DNA from: Lachnospiraceae bacterium
GTDB taxonomy: Bacteria; Bacillota_A; Clostridia; Lachnospirales; Lachnospiraceae
Direction: 5' to 3'
DNA length: 64,000 nucleotides
Assembly (NCBI GenBank): GCA_009911175.1
Contig: QXWX01000011.1
Span: forward strand, 1 to 64,000
Position numbers and translations under genes: made by a program. Within the stretch, counting starts at the first letter, position 1. Each line of letters starts with the position of its first letter. Below, piece by piece: positions 8,743-17,053 of the stretch. The notes under the pieces are model-generated. The model was given only the letters and a program-made list of their open reading frames with translations, searched no databases and was not told the origin of the DNA.

Positions 8743-11375
8743 CGCATCATCGACATCAGCTCGTCATTGCTGAGTTCGGTGATCCACTTCTCACCGCCGG
8801 AACCGATCACATTCTCCGCCAGTTCCTTTTTCGCCTCGATCATTTCATCAATCTTCTCTTCGATCGTGCCTTTGCAGACCAGCTTGTGCACCATCACATT
8901 CTTCGTCTGTCCAATCCGGAACGCCCGATCCGTGGCCTGGTTTTCCACAGCCGGATTCCACCAGCGGTCAAAATGGATCACATGGTTTGCCTTTGTCAGA
9001 TTCAGCCCGGTTCCCCCGGCTTTTACGGAAAGAACAATAAAGGGCACGTACTTTTCTCCCTGAAATGCTTCCACGATCTGGCTGCGCTTAGCGACCGGGG
9101 TCCCTCCGTGGAGCACAAATCCCTCTGTCTGGAAGATCTCTGTCAAAAATGCCGCCAGGTATTCCGTGATCTCCTTGAACTGCGTAAACACAAGCACACG
9201 TTCGCGTTTTTCGTAAATGGTTGTGCAGATTTCCTTCAGCATGGCGAACTTCCCGCTTTCCTCCATGGAAAATGTCTGCTGCCCCAGATATTGGTCGGGA
9301 TGGTTGCAGATCTGCTTCAGCCGGATGATCGCAGCCATGACCAGTCCTCTGCGCTCGATTCCGTCCGCTTCCTCCAGCCGTTTCTCCAGATCTGAGACCG
9401 CCTTCCGGTAGAGGACGATCTGCTTCTTTGCCAGATTTGCGTAGTCGATGGTCTCCAGCTTTTCCGGCAGGTCCGCAATGATGCTTTTATCGGTCTTGAC
9501 CCGTCGGAGCATAAAGGGCGCCACCATCGTTTTCAGGCGGACATACCCTTCCGGATGATCGCCCAGCCCTTTGCAGAATTCGTTGAATTCCGCCGAGGTT
9601 CCCAAAAGCCCTTTGTTCAGGAAATCAAATAATGACCACAGATTGGCCAGTTCATTTTCGATGGGTGTCCCTGTCATGGCGATCCGCATCCGGGAGGATA
9701 ACTTTTTGATCTCCTTTGTCTGCCGGGTCAGCGGGTTCTTGATCGCCTGAGCTTCATCCAGGATCACGCACTCCCATTGTACCTCCTGCAGCTCCTTGAT
9801 CCGTGTGACCATTCCGTAGGTTGTGATCGTGAGAAATGTACTGCTTCCCCGGAACTCCTCGCCCAGCTTCGGCGCCGTCTTTCCATGCAGGACCTGAAAA
9901 TCCAGTGACGGAGCAAACTTTTCCGCCTCCTTCTGCCAGTTTCCGATCAGCGATGCCGGCACCACCAGAAGCGCCTGCGCACGCTGATTTGTCTTGCGCA
10001 GCTTTTCCAGGTATGCAAGGACCTGCACGGTCTTTCCCAGTCCCATATCGTCCGCAAGGCAGGCGCCGAAGCCCAGCTTGTCCATATAATTGAGCCAGGT
10101 GAAGCCGCTGCTCTGATAGGGACGCAGCGTCGCGCGGAAGGATTTGGGCAGCACGGCTTTCCGGATGGATTCCGGTTTTCTCAGATTCATCAGAAGAGAC
10201 GAAAGCCATGCTCCGTTGGTGACAAGCTGCCCCACGTCCGCGGAGGCTTTTCCCGTACCGAGCTCCAGCCGCAGAGCGTCCATCAGCGTCAGATCCTCCG
10301 GAACCTCTTCCATTTCCTCAAGCAGCTTTTTCAGCCGCTCATGATCCACCTCGATCCACTTTCCTTTCAAAAATGCCAGTCCGTCTGTCTGGGCCAAAAG
10401 AAGCTCGATATCCTCCCGGCTCAGCGGCACTCCGTCTACCGTCAGCTCCGGACGCATGCTGACCAGCGTATCAAAGCCCAGCATGGACGGCTTCTCTTCC
10501 CCCATACTCACAGACATGGACACCTGCGCCGCTTTTCTCTTCCACCAGTTGGGGATCCTGCAAAGAATGCCGATGCTTTCAATATCTTCGATCTGCTTTA
10601 AAAATATATACGCCTCCTCGGACGTCAGCCGCAGCGGATGGAACATCTCCCCGTTTTCCACGAATCCGGAGATCAGATTGGAAACCTCAGCCGCGCGGTT
10701 CAGGCAGGCCAGCAGAGCCAGCAGCTTTTCCCGTTCATTTTTATACTCTGTCAAAGCATATTTCAGCGGGACATGGCGGACCTTTCCGTCCTCTCCTCTG
10801 GTAGCGTAGGTTGCCAGAAACGCAAAGGGAAAGTCGTCGTCCTTATTCTCTACCAGGTGGAAAAAGATCCTCTCCGGGACATGGAGATGCTGATTCTTCT
10901 CTGTCAGATACATTTCCACGGTGCCGTCGTAGTCTCCGATCTCTCTGGAAAAGATCTCATTCAGCTTCCGGAATATCCCCCTGATCCACTTTTCCGTAAT
11001 ATACTCCGCACCGATCACAAATGGAACCGCACGGATCAACCGGTCCGCTGCCTCCTCCGACGGCTCTGCCCGGGTCTCCCCCCTGGAGATCTCCAGCTCC
11101 GGCAGGCTGGTCAGGGTTTTAAAAAACGCATCCGACACCTGGTATAAAAATGCCGCTGACGGACTGAGATACGGCGATTTTTCCGCAAGTCCCATGTGGT
11201 ACAGCGCTCCGTAACGGTCCTGTTCAAACTGCCCCAGAAGCTTCTGATCCGCAGGGGAGAGCTGCTCCGGACGCCCATCAGGGCAGAAGCCGTCCTCTGT
11301 GAAAAGGAACTGAAGCGGAACAAGGCCCTTATTCCCCTGGGGCTGATTGTTCTTATTTACCTGTGCTGCATTCAT
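8733..11375 (-). CDS. SNF2-family DEAD/DEAH helicase
   Basis: An 880-residue Swi2/Snf2 ATPase. The C-terminal two-lobed motor starts near residue 420: Walker A LADDMGLGKT (about 445), DEAQ box VILDEAQAIKNP (about 540), MTGTPIENELANLWSLFDFL, then the second lobe with VKAGGTGLNLTKANHVIHFD and a terminal DRAFRIGQTKNVMVHKLV. The N-terminal 400 residues match the DUF3670-like part of bacterial SNF2 proteins. I place the start at ATG 11375, where AGG lies 9 bases upstream, not at the longer frame start 11483. It has its own promoter (11455-11483) and precedes the SWIM gene. Such proteins are ATP-driven DNA translocases without proven unwinding. Confidence 0.9.
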   Translation of the reverse strand: MNAAQVNKNNQPQGNKGLVPLQFLFTEDGFCPDGRPEQLSPADQKLLGQFEQDRYGALYHMGLAEKSPYLSPSAAFLYQVSDAFFKTLTSLPELEISRGETRAEPSEEAADRLIRAVPFVIGAEYITEKWIRGIFRKLNEIFSREIGDYDGTVEMYLTEKNQHLHVPERIFFHLVENKDDDFPFAFLATYATRGEDGKVRHVPLKYALTEYKNEREKLLALLACLNRAAEVSNLISGFVENGEMFHPLRLTSEEAYIFLKQIEDIESIGILCRIPNWWKRKAAQVSMSVSMGEEKPSMLGFDTLVSMRPELTVDGVPLSREDIELLLAQTDGLAFLKGKWIEVDHERLKKLLEEMEEVPEDLTLMDALRLELGTGKASADVGQLVTNGAWLSSLLMNLRKPESIRKAVLPKSFRATLRPYQSSGFTWLNYMDKLGFGACLADDMGLGKTVQVLAYLEKLRKTNQRAQALLVVPASLIGNWQKEAEKFAPSLDFQVLHGKTAPKLGEEFRGSSTFLTITTYGMVTRIKELQEVQWECVILDEAQAIKNPLTRQTKEIKKLSSRMRIAMTGTPIENELANLWSLFDFLNKGLLGTSAEFNEFCKGLGDHPEGYVRLKTMVAPFMLRRVKTDKSIIADLPEKLETIDYANLAKKQIVLYRKAVSDLEKRLEEADGIERRGLVMAAIIRLKQICNHPDQYLGQQTFSMEESGKFAMLKEICTTIYEKRERVLVFTQFKEITEYLAAFLTEIFQTEGFVLHGGTPVAKRSQIVEAFQGEKYVPFIVLSVKAGGTGLNLTKANHVIHFDRWWNPAVENQATDRAFRIGQTKNVMVHKLVCKGTIEEKIDEMIEAKKELAENVIGSGGEKWITELSNDELMSMMRLG

Positions 11376-11454
11376 AATCTTCATCCTGTTCTTGTATGAT
11401 ATTTTAATCCCTGCCCACGGGAATTTACACTCCGCGGCAGGAATGACTGATTCC

Positions 11455-11483
11455 ATTATAGGGAAAAGCGGAGCAGAGCGCAA
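11455..11483 (-). promoter_or_regulatory. Sigma-A promoter of the SNF2-SWIM operon
   Basis: Minus strand TTGCGC (11483-11478), a 17-base spacer, TATAAT (11460-11455). This sits inside the open frame upstream of ATG 11375 and so supports the shorter SNF2 start. Confidence 0.75.
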
Positions 11484-11506
11484 GAAGTGATCGAGTTTTT
11501 TTGTAA

Positions 11507-11547
11507 AAAGCCGCAGACTTTTTTTACCGGATAAAGTCTGCGGCTTT
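11507..11547. terminator. Terminator of the MerR-FtsX/ABC operon
   Basis: Perfect 15-bp stem (AAAGCCGCAGACTTT with its complement), 11-nt loop, then a T-rich tract on the minus strand. It separates the ABC exporter operon from the SNF2 promoter. Confidence 0.85.
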
Positions 11548-11620
11548 CAATCCCTGATTCTGTTTCTATTTCTGCGGTTCTGACTCTTTGCAGACCGTGC
11601 GGCATTTTCCGGCCATATTT

Positions 11621-13468
11621 CTACTCCTCCAGTTCCCCCAGGATCCGCAGCGGCTCCTTTCTCAGCTCCTGCCGCAGGAACCCAAAGCTGATCAGCGCCG
11701 CCGCCAGGAAGATACCGATTCCCGCCGCAGCCGCCATCTCCGGGCCGTGGTTCTGCTCTGCCGCGGAGAGATCGGCCTCATCCGGATCCGCCTGGGCGAT
11801 CACCGCATTGCTGAATGAGGTGTCGAATTCCGTGGTCTCTTCCGTTGCCTTCACCGCCCGGTCCGTAGCCATCCAGCCCGCCGCGCTCCCGGCTCCCGCG
11901 CCCAATACCGCGAGCAGCAAAAACCCGGTCAGGAGGGAGACGGCGCACTGCCGTTTCGTCCGCCCAAGCAGACGTTCCACCGCGATCCGCTGGCGCTGGC
12001 CTGTGATGAACAGGTTGGCAAAGAAGCAGAGGATCATCACCGCCAGTACGCAGCCGCTTGCCAGGAAGATCACAGACATGAGCTTCCGGCTCTCGATCCC
12101 GTTTTTCAGATTGCTGTATCCGTTATCATAGAAACGGAGCTCCAGCCCTTCCACGCCCTGCTTCTCCCATGCGGCCATGAAATCCTCGATGGTTCCGTTG
12201 GGAATCTGGAAGGAGGTGTTGGCGCCGGTCATATACCAGATTCCCGTGATATGATCCGCCCAGGAATTTTCTGGTACGGCATTCCAGGGAATGATCACCT
12301 GATTGTCACACAATTCATACCCATTATTTATGACCGACGTGGTGGTATAGATTCCGACGATCTCATACTCCTGCTCATCAAAGATCGGATATGCCTTTCC
12401 TTCGGCGTTTAAAATCGACTCCACCCACATCCCCCTTTCAAACAACGTTGGGGTATAGTCCGCGCAATAGAGCGGGAGCGTAAGCCTGTCCCCTGCCTCC
12501 TTCCGCAGAAGCATGGCCAGGCCGGAGGAGATCAGGCAGACCGGCTTTCCTTGGGCGTACTCCTCCTCCGTAATATCTCTTCCCTTTGTGATCTGCGCAT
12601 CCTTCCAATAAAAGGGCATCAGAAGCTCTGTCCTGTCCACAGGAATCACGGGAACCGTGTGAAACAGATAATCCCGTGTTTTTGCGATTTCCAACCAGCG
12701 TTTTCCCCGCTCCGTCTCATAAAAATCCTCTGTTACAATATCCATGTCATACTCGTCTTCCGCTTCAGCTACGGCATCATAGACCCGTTCGCCCTCCATG
12801 GTATACTGATGCGAGGCTACACTGTTCATTGGGAAAAATTCCTGTACATAATCCTCCGGGGCAATGTGTTCCACCCTTGATCCATGAACCCAGCCGACAC
12901 TGCTGTTCAGCATCATGATGTATGTCGTTCCCGCCTCAAAGCTCCTGGCTTCCTCCAGATAGTGATCGCAGATATAAAAAATATCTCCCTCTTTCAGTTC
13001 AAATTCATCGCCTGCGAGAACTCTTTCCGCCCGCATGGGAAATGACTCATCCGCCCGGCCCGACTCTAAGGGGGTGGCCTCTACCACCGTAAACATATAG
13101 GGACTGCTTGCCGCCTTCTGATCCACCAGCGCTCCGAAATTGGGCCGCTGCTTCGCTTCCAGGATATAGCCGGCCCCTTCAAAATCCAGCACCGAGCTGG
13201 GAATCCTTTCCCCATATGCTCCCCACTGGGTATAATAATATCCGTCTTTCGCGTCCCAGTGCCTCCCGGTCTCTACGTGGTCGGTCTTTTGCTCCACTGT
13301 CCCCACCGTCGTGAAGATATCCTCAAATTCCTCCAGCATGGCCCGGTTGATCTCCCAGAGGCTGCCTCCCAGCGCCAGCAGAAATGCCGAAACCCCGGCC
13401 AGCAGAAGGAAGAGGATGCTTTTTAAGGGGCTCCGCAGGATCTGTTTCATACTATAATAAACTGTCAT
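11621..13468 (-). CDS. ABC exporter permease, FtsX/MacB-type
   Basis: A 615-residue membrane protein with the MacB/FtsX layout: one N-terminal transmembrane helix (ILFLLLAGVSAFLLALGGSL, residues 18-37), a large extracytoplasmic domain, then three C-terminal helices near 472-490, 512-535 and 583-600. The C-terminal cytosolic loop GRTKRQCAVSLL is the usual FtsX coupling region. The start is one base after the stop of the ATPase gene, so the two are translated together. With the ATPase and the MerR-FtsX protein it should form a mechanotransmission-type exporter, as in peptide-antibiotic resistance or lipoprotein/peptide extrusion. The substrate is unknown. Confidence 0.85.
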   Translation of the reverse strand: MTVYYSMKQILRSPLKSILFLLLAGVSAFLLALGGSLWEINRAMLEEFEDIFTTVGTVEQKTDHVETGRHWDAKDGYYYTQWGAYGERIPSSVLDFEGAGYILEAKQRPNFGALVDQKAASSPYMFTVVEATPLESGRADESFPMRAERVLAGDEFELKEGDIFYICDHYLEEARSFEAGTTYIMMLNSSVGWVHGSRVEHIAPEDYVQEFFPMNSVASHQYTMEGERVYDAVAEAEDEYDMDIVTEDFYETERGKRWLEIAKTRDYLFHTVPVIPVDRTELLMPFYWKDAQITKGRDITEEEYAQGKPVCLISSGLAMLLRKEAGDRLTLPLYCADYTPTLFERGMWVESILNAEGKAYPIFDEQEYEIVGIYTTTSVINNGYELCDNQVIIPWNAVPENSWADHITGIWYMTGANTSFQIPNGTIEDFMAAWEKQGVEGLELRFYDNGYSNLKNGIESRKLMSVIFLASGCVLAVMILCFFANLFITGQRQRIAVERLLGRTKRQCAVSLLTGFLLLAVLGAGAGSAAGWMATDRAVKATEETTEFDTSFSNAVIAQADPDEADLSAAEQNHGPEMAAAAGIGIFLAAALISFGFLRQELRKEPLRILGELEE

Positions 13469-13469
13469 C

Positions 13470-14132
13470 CTAAACCATCCTTCCGTCCTTCATTTTCAAG
13501 CACACATCCGCCCGCCGCGCCACCTCCGGGTTGTGGGTCACTACGATCACCAGATAATCCCGTTCATGTGCCAGCTTCCCAAGTAGTTCTACAATGTGCT
13601 CTTCATTTTCTGAGTCCAGGTTGCCGGTGGGCTCATCCGCCAGCAGGATCCGCCCCTGGGCTGCCATAGCCCGGGCGATAGCCACCCGCTGCTGCTCCCC
13701 GCCGCTCATCATTTTGGGATACTGGTGGAAGATCTTCTCCCCCAGCCCTACCTCCCGCAGACAGTCCTCCGCCTGCTTCCGTGCTTCCCGGCGGGAGATT
13801 CCCTGCAGTTCCATGGGATACATAACATTTTCCACCGCATTCAGAAGAGGAAACAGGTGAAATGCCTGATAGACCACGGAAATCTGTTTTCTCCGGTAAG
13901 CATCCCGGTCCATTTCCAGGAGATTTTCCCCTTCCACCAGGATCGTGCCGGATTCCGGGCGGTCCAGGCCCGCCAGGAGAGAGAGGAAGGTGCTCTTTCC
14001 GGAGCCGGATTCACCTGTGATGGCATACATGTTCCCGGCCTCGAAGGAACAGCTCACCTCTTTCACTGCCTCAATCTTCTGATATTGATTCTGATAAGAA
14101 TAACTCACATTTTCTACTCTGATCTTTTCCAT
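13470..14132 (-). CDS. ABC exporter ATPase (LolD/MacB type)
   Basis: A 220-residue nucleotide-binding subunit with Walker [11 protein letters not shown]-loop YQAFHLFP, signature [15 protein letters not shown], Walker [13 protein letters not shown] and switch histidine [13 protein letters not shown]. It belongs to the LolD/MacB/BceA group that pairs with FtsX-type permeases. It is the middle gene of a three-gene operon: MerR-FtsX fusion upstream, second FtsX permease downstream with one base between. A family A palindrome lies between it and the fusion gene. The ribosome site is GAGGG 7 bases before ATG. Confidence 0.93.
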   Translation of the reverse strand: MEKIRVENVSYSYQNQYQKIEAVKEVSCSFEAGNMYAITGESGSGKSTFLSLLAGLDRPESGTILVEGENLLEMDRDAYRRKQISVVYQAFHLFPLLNAVENVMYPMELQGISRREARKQAEDCLREVGLGEKIFHQYPKMMSGGEQQRVAIARAMAAQGRILLADEPTGNLDSENEEHIVELLGKLAHERDYLVIVVTHNPEVARRADVCLKMKDGRMV

Positions 14133-14157
14133 TTACGTCCCTCTCAATCATATAGAA

Positions 14158-14196
14158 TTACAGGTCACACCTTCTTGACCAGGCGTGCCCTGTTAC
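14158..14196. repeat. Palindromic repeat, family A copy 3 (short, inverted)
   Basis: TTACAGGTCACACC and GGCGTGCCCTGTTA form a stem with G-T pairs. It is the reverse complement of the second hairpin of the copies at 1-75 and 55770-55844 with a few changes. It lies between two genes of the ABC operon, so the transcript carries the hairpin and it may shape mRNA stability. Confidence 0.8.
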
Positions 14197-14199
14197 CGT

Positions 14200-16248
14200 C
14201 TATTGGTGTGTCAGCACAGCCGCGATACTCATTCTTCCAAACATCCACAGGGCTGCCGCCGCTCCCAGCGTATAGCAGCACAAAAAGATCCCCCAGACCA
14301 TCCACGCCGTCAGGATATCCGAGGTTCCGAATATGGCGCCGATCACCGCGCCTGCCGCGCCTCCGCATGCCGCCAGCAGCATATGCTCCGCAAAGAATAC
14401 CAGGGTACAACGTCTTTTGCTGGTTCCCAGCGCACGCATGATGGCGTACTCGCCCTTCCTGCCCTGGAACAGCAAATGAGGCACGATATACCCTGAGAGC
14501 ACGACGATCAGCAATACAAAGGGCAGAAATCCTTCCAGCAAAGAGATGCTTTTTTCCAGCCCCAGAGCCGCCTGGATGAACACATCATCCTCCATCCGCA
14601 GCGCGGAGCCCGCGTAATTTTCCGGAGAGCCCGGAACCACAGGAGTCAGCCCGGGCTCCCTAAGGTCCTGCTTCAGTTCGTTAAGCTTCATCGGATCCTT
14701 CACGGTAAACCGCAGGGACGAAGCAAAATAGACCTTGTCATTTTCTTCATAGAGCTGCCGTACCACCCCGATGGGAAGCATCACCTCCGCTGCCATGGAT
14801 TCCCCGGCTTCCGAATCCTCAATTGCCCCGACGATCTCCATTTCCAAAGGCTTCAGTTCTTCCCGCTCCAGCCCCAGGCCGATCTCTGCCCGGATATAAT
14901 GCTCCAGAGAACAGGACAGATGGTCTCCCGGCTCCAGGCCGTGTCCCACCAGAAACGCGGTTCCCGCGACGCACACATCCCTGCTCTTTTGAAAGCTTTC
15001 CCAGCTCCAGCCGTCCGCCCAGGTGAGATCCTGTTCACAATCCTCGTAGACGGATCCCAGATCGTTGATGCCCAGGATCCGGAACTCGTCTGCCTGGGGG
15101 ATGTCTCCTGACAAGCTTCCGTTATCCTCATCGGGCTGTGCGCTGTCTTCGGCTTCGATCTGTTCCCCAGGCTGCATCGGTTCTTCCATTCCGGCTCCTT
15201 CGTCCGCCTGCGTCAGTTCCTCCGTTCCGGCTCCTTCGTCGGCCTGCGTCATATGTCCGACCAGCTCCGCAGTCTCCCGGATCTTCCAGATATGCGGGGA
15301 CGTATAGACCATATCCAGCACCTGCTGCCGGATAAACAGCCCGCTGTTCAGGGTTCCCGCCGCGTTCATCACCGTGGCCCGCACGGGGATCGCCTCCGGC
15401 AGCTCCTCAAACTGCCCTCTGGCGCTGACCAGATTTCCCAGATAAAATACCAGCACCACCACCGTCATCATACTGATCATTCCATTCAGAATGCTCTTGA
15501 AACGATGCCGCCGGATATTGACCCCTATGGAATATATCCCCTGGAATACAGCCCTTCTGTTCTTTTGGACTTCTTTTTTCACCTTCTCATCATCCTCCCT
15601 GCTGCAGACGATCCGTGTCCGCGGTTCCTTCGTCTCCTGATCCTGCTCCACCGTACATGCCGCCGTATAGGAGACGCCGTCCAGCGTAAACTCCGGATAC
15701 CTTCCCGGACGGACCATCCGGAACTTCCTCCGTTCTTCCCCGGCCCATTTCCTCAGCTCCTCCTCGAACCGCCCCGCCGTATTCACCGGCTGGTCCGTGT
15801 AAAAGGAGAACTGTCGCTGCCGCTCCTCTTCCGCTACCTGCTTGTAATCATCCACGATCCGCGCGAATACGCTCCCGCTTTTCGCCATATGCTCCATCCG
15901 GTCCAGGTAGCTGTCCACGTCTATGGCCTCTGACTTTTCTTTTCGGATATTGGCGCAGACCTCCACCGCCGCCTGAATCTGCTTCTGCTGCCGCAGGAGC
16001 GCTTCCTGCTGCTTCGCGGCGGCCTCTTTTAGAGGAAGCGTTCCGTCCAGCACCTCCTTGATCTCCTTTAACGGCATGTCCAGCATGCGGAGCATTTTGA
16101 TCAGCTTCAGCCGCCGGACATCCTCATCGGAATAATCACGATAGGCATTGCCGGCGTCCCTGGCCGGTTCCAGCAGCCCCTGCCGTTCATAGTAGCGGAT
16201 GTTCTGTCTGGTGATCCCGGTCAGTTCTTCCATCTGTTTTGTGTTCAA
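14200..16248 (-). CDS. MerR DNA-binding domain fused to an FtsX-type ABC permease
   Basis: A 682-residue two-part protein. Residues 1-75 are a MerR winged helix (MEELTGITRQNIRYYERQGL, AYRDYSDEDVRRLKLIKMLR) and about 76-110 the MerR coiled coil. After a cytosolic linker, a transmembrane helix near 255-280 (MISMMTVVVLVFYLGNLVS) leads into a large extracytoplasmic domain, then three C-terminal helices (about 570-595, 620-640, 648-668) with the coupling loop GRKGEYAIMRALGTSKRRC. This is the FtsX/MacB fold with MerR placed before the first helix, so the DNA-binding part faces the cytoplasm. The start is TTG 16248 after an AGGGGGG ribosome site. It heads the operon with the ATPase and second permease. 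I infer a transporter half that regulates its own operon. Confidence 0.88.
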   Translation of the reverse strand: MNTKQMEELTGITRQNIRYYERQGLLEPARDAGNAYRDYSDEDVRRLKLIKMLRMLDMPLKEIKEVLDGTLPLKEAAAKQQEALLRQQKQIQAAVEVCANIRKEKSEAIDVDSYLDRMEHMAKSGSVFARIVDDYKQVAEEERQRQFSFYTDQPVNTAGRFEEELRKWAGEERRKFRMVRPGRYPEFTLDGVSYTAACTVEQDQETKEPRTRIVCSREDDEKVKKEVQKNRRAVFQGIYSIGVNIRRHRFKSILNGMISMMTVVVLVFYLGNLVSARGQFEELPEAIPVRATVMNAAGTLNSGLFIRQQVLDMVYTSPHIWKIRETAELVGHMTQADEGAGTEELTQADEGAGMEEPMQPGEQIEAEDSAQPDEDNGSLSGDIPQADEFRILGINDLGSVYEDCEQDLTWADGWSWESFQKSRDVCVAGTAFLVGHGLEPGDHLSCSLEHYIRAEIGLGLEREELKPLEMEIVGAIEDSEAGESMAAEVMLPIGVVRQLYEENDKVYFASSLRFTVKDPMKLNELKQDLREPGLTPVVPGSPENYAGSALRMEDDVFIQAALGLEKSISLLEGFLPFVLLIVVLSGYIVPHLLFQGRKGEYAIMRALGTSKRRCTLVFFAEHMLLAACGGAAGAVIGAIFGTSDILTAWMVWGIFLCCYTLGAAAALWMFGRMSIAAVLTHQ
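15182..15253. repeat. Tandem 36-bp repeat inside the MerR-FtsX gene
   Basis: Two near-identical 36-base units, each with TTCCGGCTCCTTCGTC. They encode two 12-residue acidic repeats (LTQADEGAG plus EE) near residue 345 in the extracytoplasmic domain. Copy number may vary between strains. Confidence 0.75.
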
Positions 16249-16310
16249 GCATACACCCCCCTGTGTCCATTGGGCACTTAATCCTATACGTTTTCCAGCT
16301 TTACGTGCTT

Positions 16311-16341
16311 ATTTTAAAGTATATAGCAGGTATACAGTCAA
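16311..16341 (-). promoter_or_regulatory. MerR-type promoter with 19-bp spacer
   Basis: Minus strand TTGACT (16341-16336), 19-base spacer, TAAAAT (16316-16311). The spacer carries a dyad, GTATA-CCTGCTA-TATAC. Overlong 19-bp spacers with a central dyad are the hallmark of MerR-activated promoters, in which the regulator untwists DNA to realign the two boxes. It lies about 65 bases upstream of the MerR-FtsX start, so autoregulation is likely. Confidence 0.8.
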
Positions 16342-16471
16342 GTATTTTGTGAAAGATATCCACTTTTTTATCGAAAAACACTTTTTCCCCTATCTCACAC
16401 AGCCATGTAGCATTCAAACAATATCGGAAGTTAGAAACTGGCACAAAATTACTTACCAATAGTCCGCAGGG

Positions 16472-16553
16472 TTTCTCTTCGGGAGTGCTACCAAAAAATC
16501 AGGCGCATAGCGGGCTATGTAACTGATTTTTTGGTAGTGCTCCTGGAGAGAAA
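16472..16553. repeat. Long hairpin, family B-like
   Basis: A stem of about 31 bp with a few G-T and mismatched pairs (inner arms AGTGCTACCAAAAAATCAG with CTGATTTTTTGGTAGTGCT), closed by a second small hairpin CATAGC-GGG-CTATG. It stands between the divergent MerR-FtsX and ABC-F transcription units. Confidence 0.85.
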
Positions 16554-16575
16554 GACAAGGAATAAAAAATAATAC

Positions 16576-16604
16576 TTGCATTCCTCCTCTCTCCCATGTA
16601 TAAT
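16576..16604 (+). promoter_or_regulatory. Sigma-A promoter of the ABC-F gene
   Basis: TTGCAT (16576-16581), 17-base spacer, TATAAT (16599-16604). Transcription from here leaves an untranslated leader of about 440 bases before ATG 17054. Confidence 0.85.
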
Positions 16605-16632
16605 ATCACTGAATCAAAAAGAAAGGGCACGT

Positions 16633-16698
16633 GTGAGGTTCGTCTGCCGCGCAGACTGGCTGATGGATGTGCAGGGTGAGGACATGATTATTCGATAA
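16633..16698 (+). CDS. Putative regulatory leader peptide of the ABC-F gene
   Basis: A 21-codon frame with a GTG start, reading MRFVCRADWLMDVQGEDMII plus R. A GAAAGGG site lies 5 bases upstream, and the frame begins about 20 bases after the predicted transcript start. Leader peptides that stall ribosomes under antibiotic commonly control clostridial and bacillar resistance genes, including ABC-F genes. An inner ATG (MDVQGEDMIIR) is an alternative. Translation is unproven. Between 16700 and 16920 the leader holds further hairpins such as CCTGTGTCAACAGG but no other clear frame. Confidence 0.5.
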   Translation: MRFVCRADWLMDVQGEDMIIR

Positions 16699-16923
16699 TT
16701 TGATTTGGATGCCGCAAGAAGTTGTATCTGCCTGTGTCAACAGGCTTATATTCGTTTGCGTATGCCGATTTAGATTATCCGCGTGATCTGCCCGCTTTGT
16801 ATGACCGTTCACAGAAGTGCCATTTCTGAATGTGGCGGTATGAAGTCCCATTTGTCGAAGGTTTGTTTTGATTTCTTAAGCCTTTGATCGGATGGATTCT
16901 AAATAGAGGGTTTCTTTGCGTGA

Positions 16924-16956
16924 GTCTGTTTTCGGATACGAAGACGGGCTTTTTTT
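16924..16956 (+). terminator. Transcription attenuator in the ABC-F leader
   Basis: An 11-bp stem (GTCTGTTTTCG with CGAAGACGGGC, three G-T pairs), a GATA loop and seven Ts. It lies about 100 bases before the ABC-F start, downstream of the promoter, so it would stop transcription unless disrupted. Confidence 0.8.
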
Positions 16957-17053
16957 ATTCCATATTGATGACGGTTCAAAACGGCAGACCACAGACGCCG
17001 GAAGTTTTGATTGATGAAAAAAGCCTGTCAGCAGTCAAACCGCAGGAGGTTTT

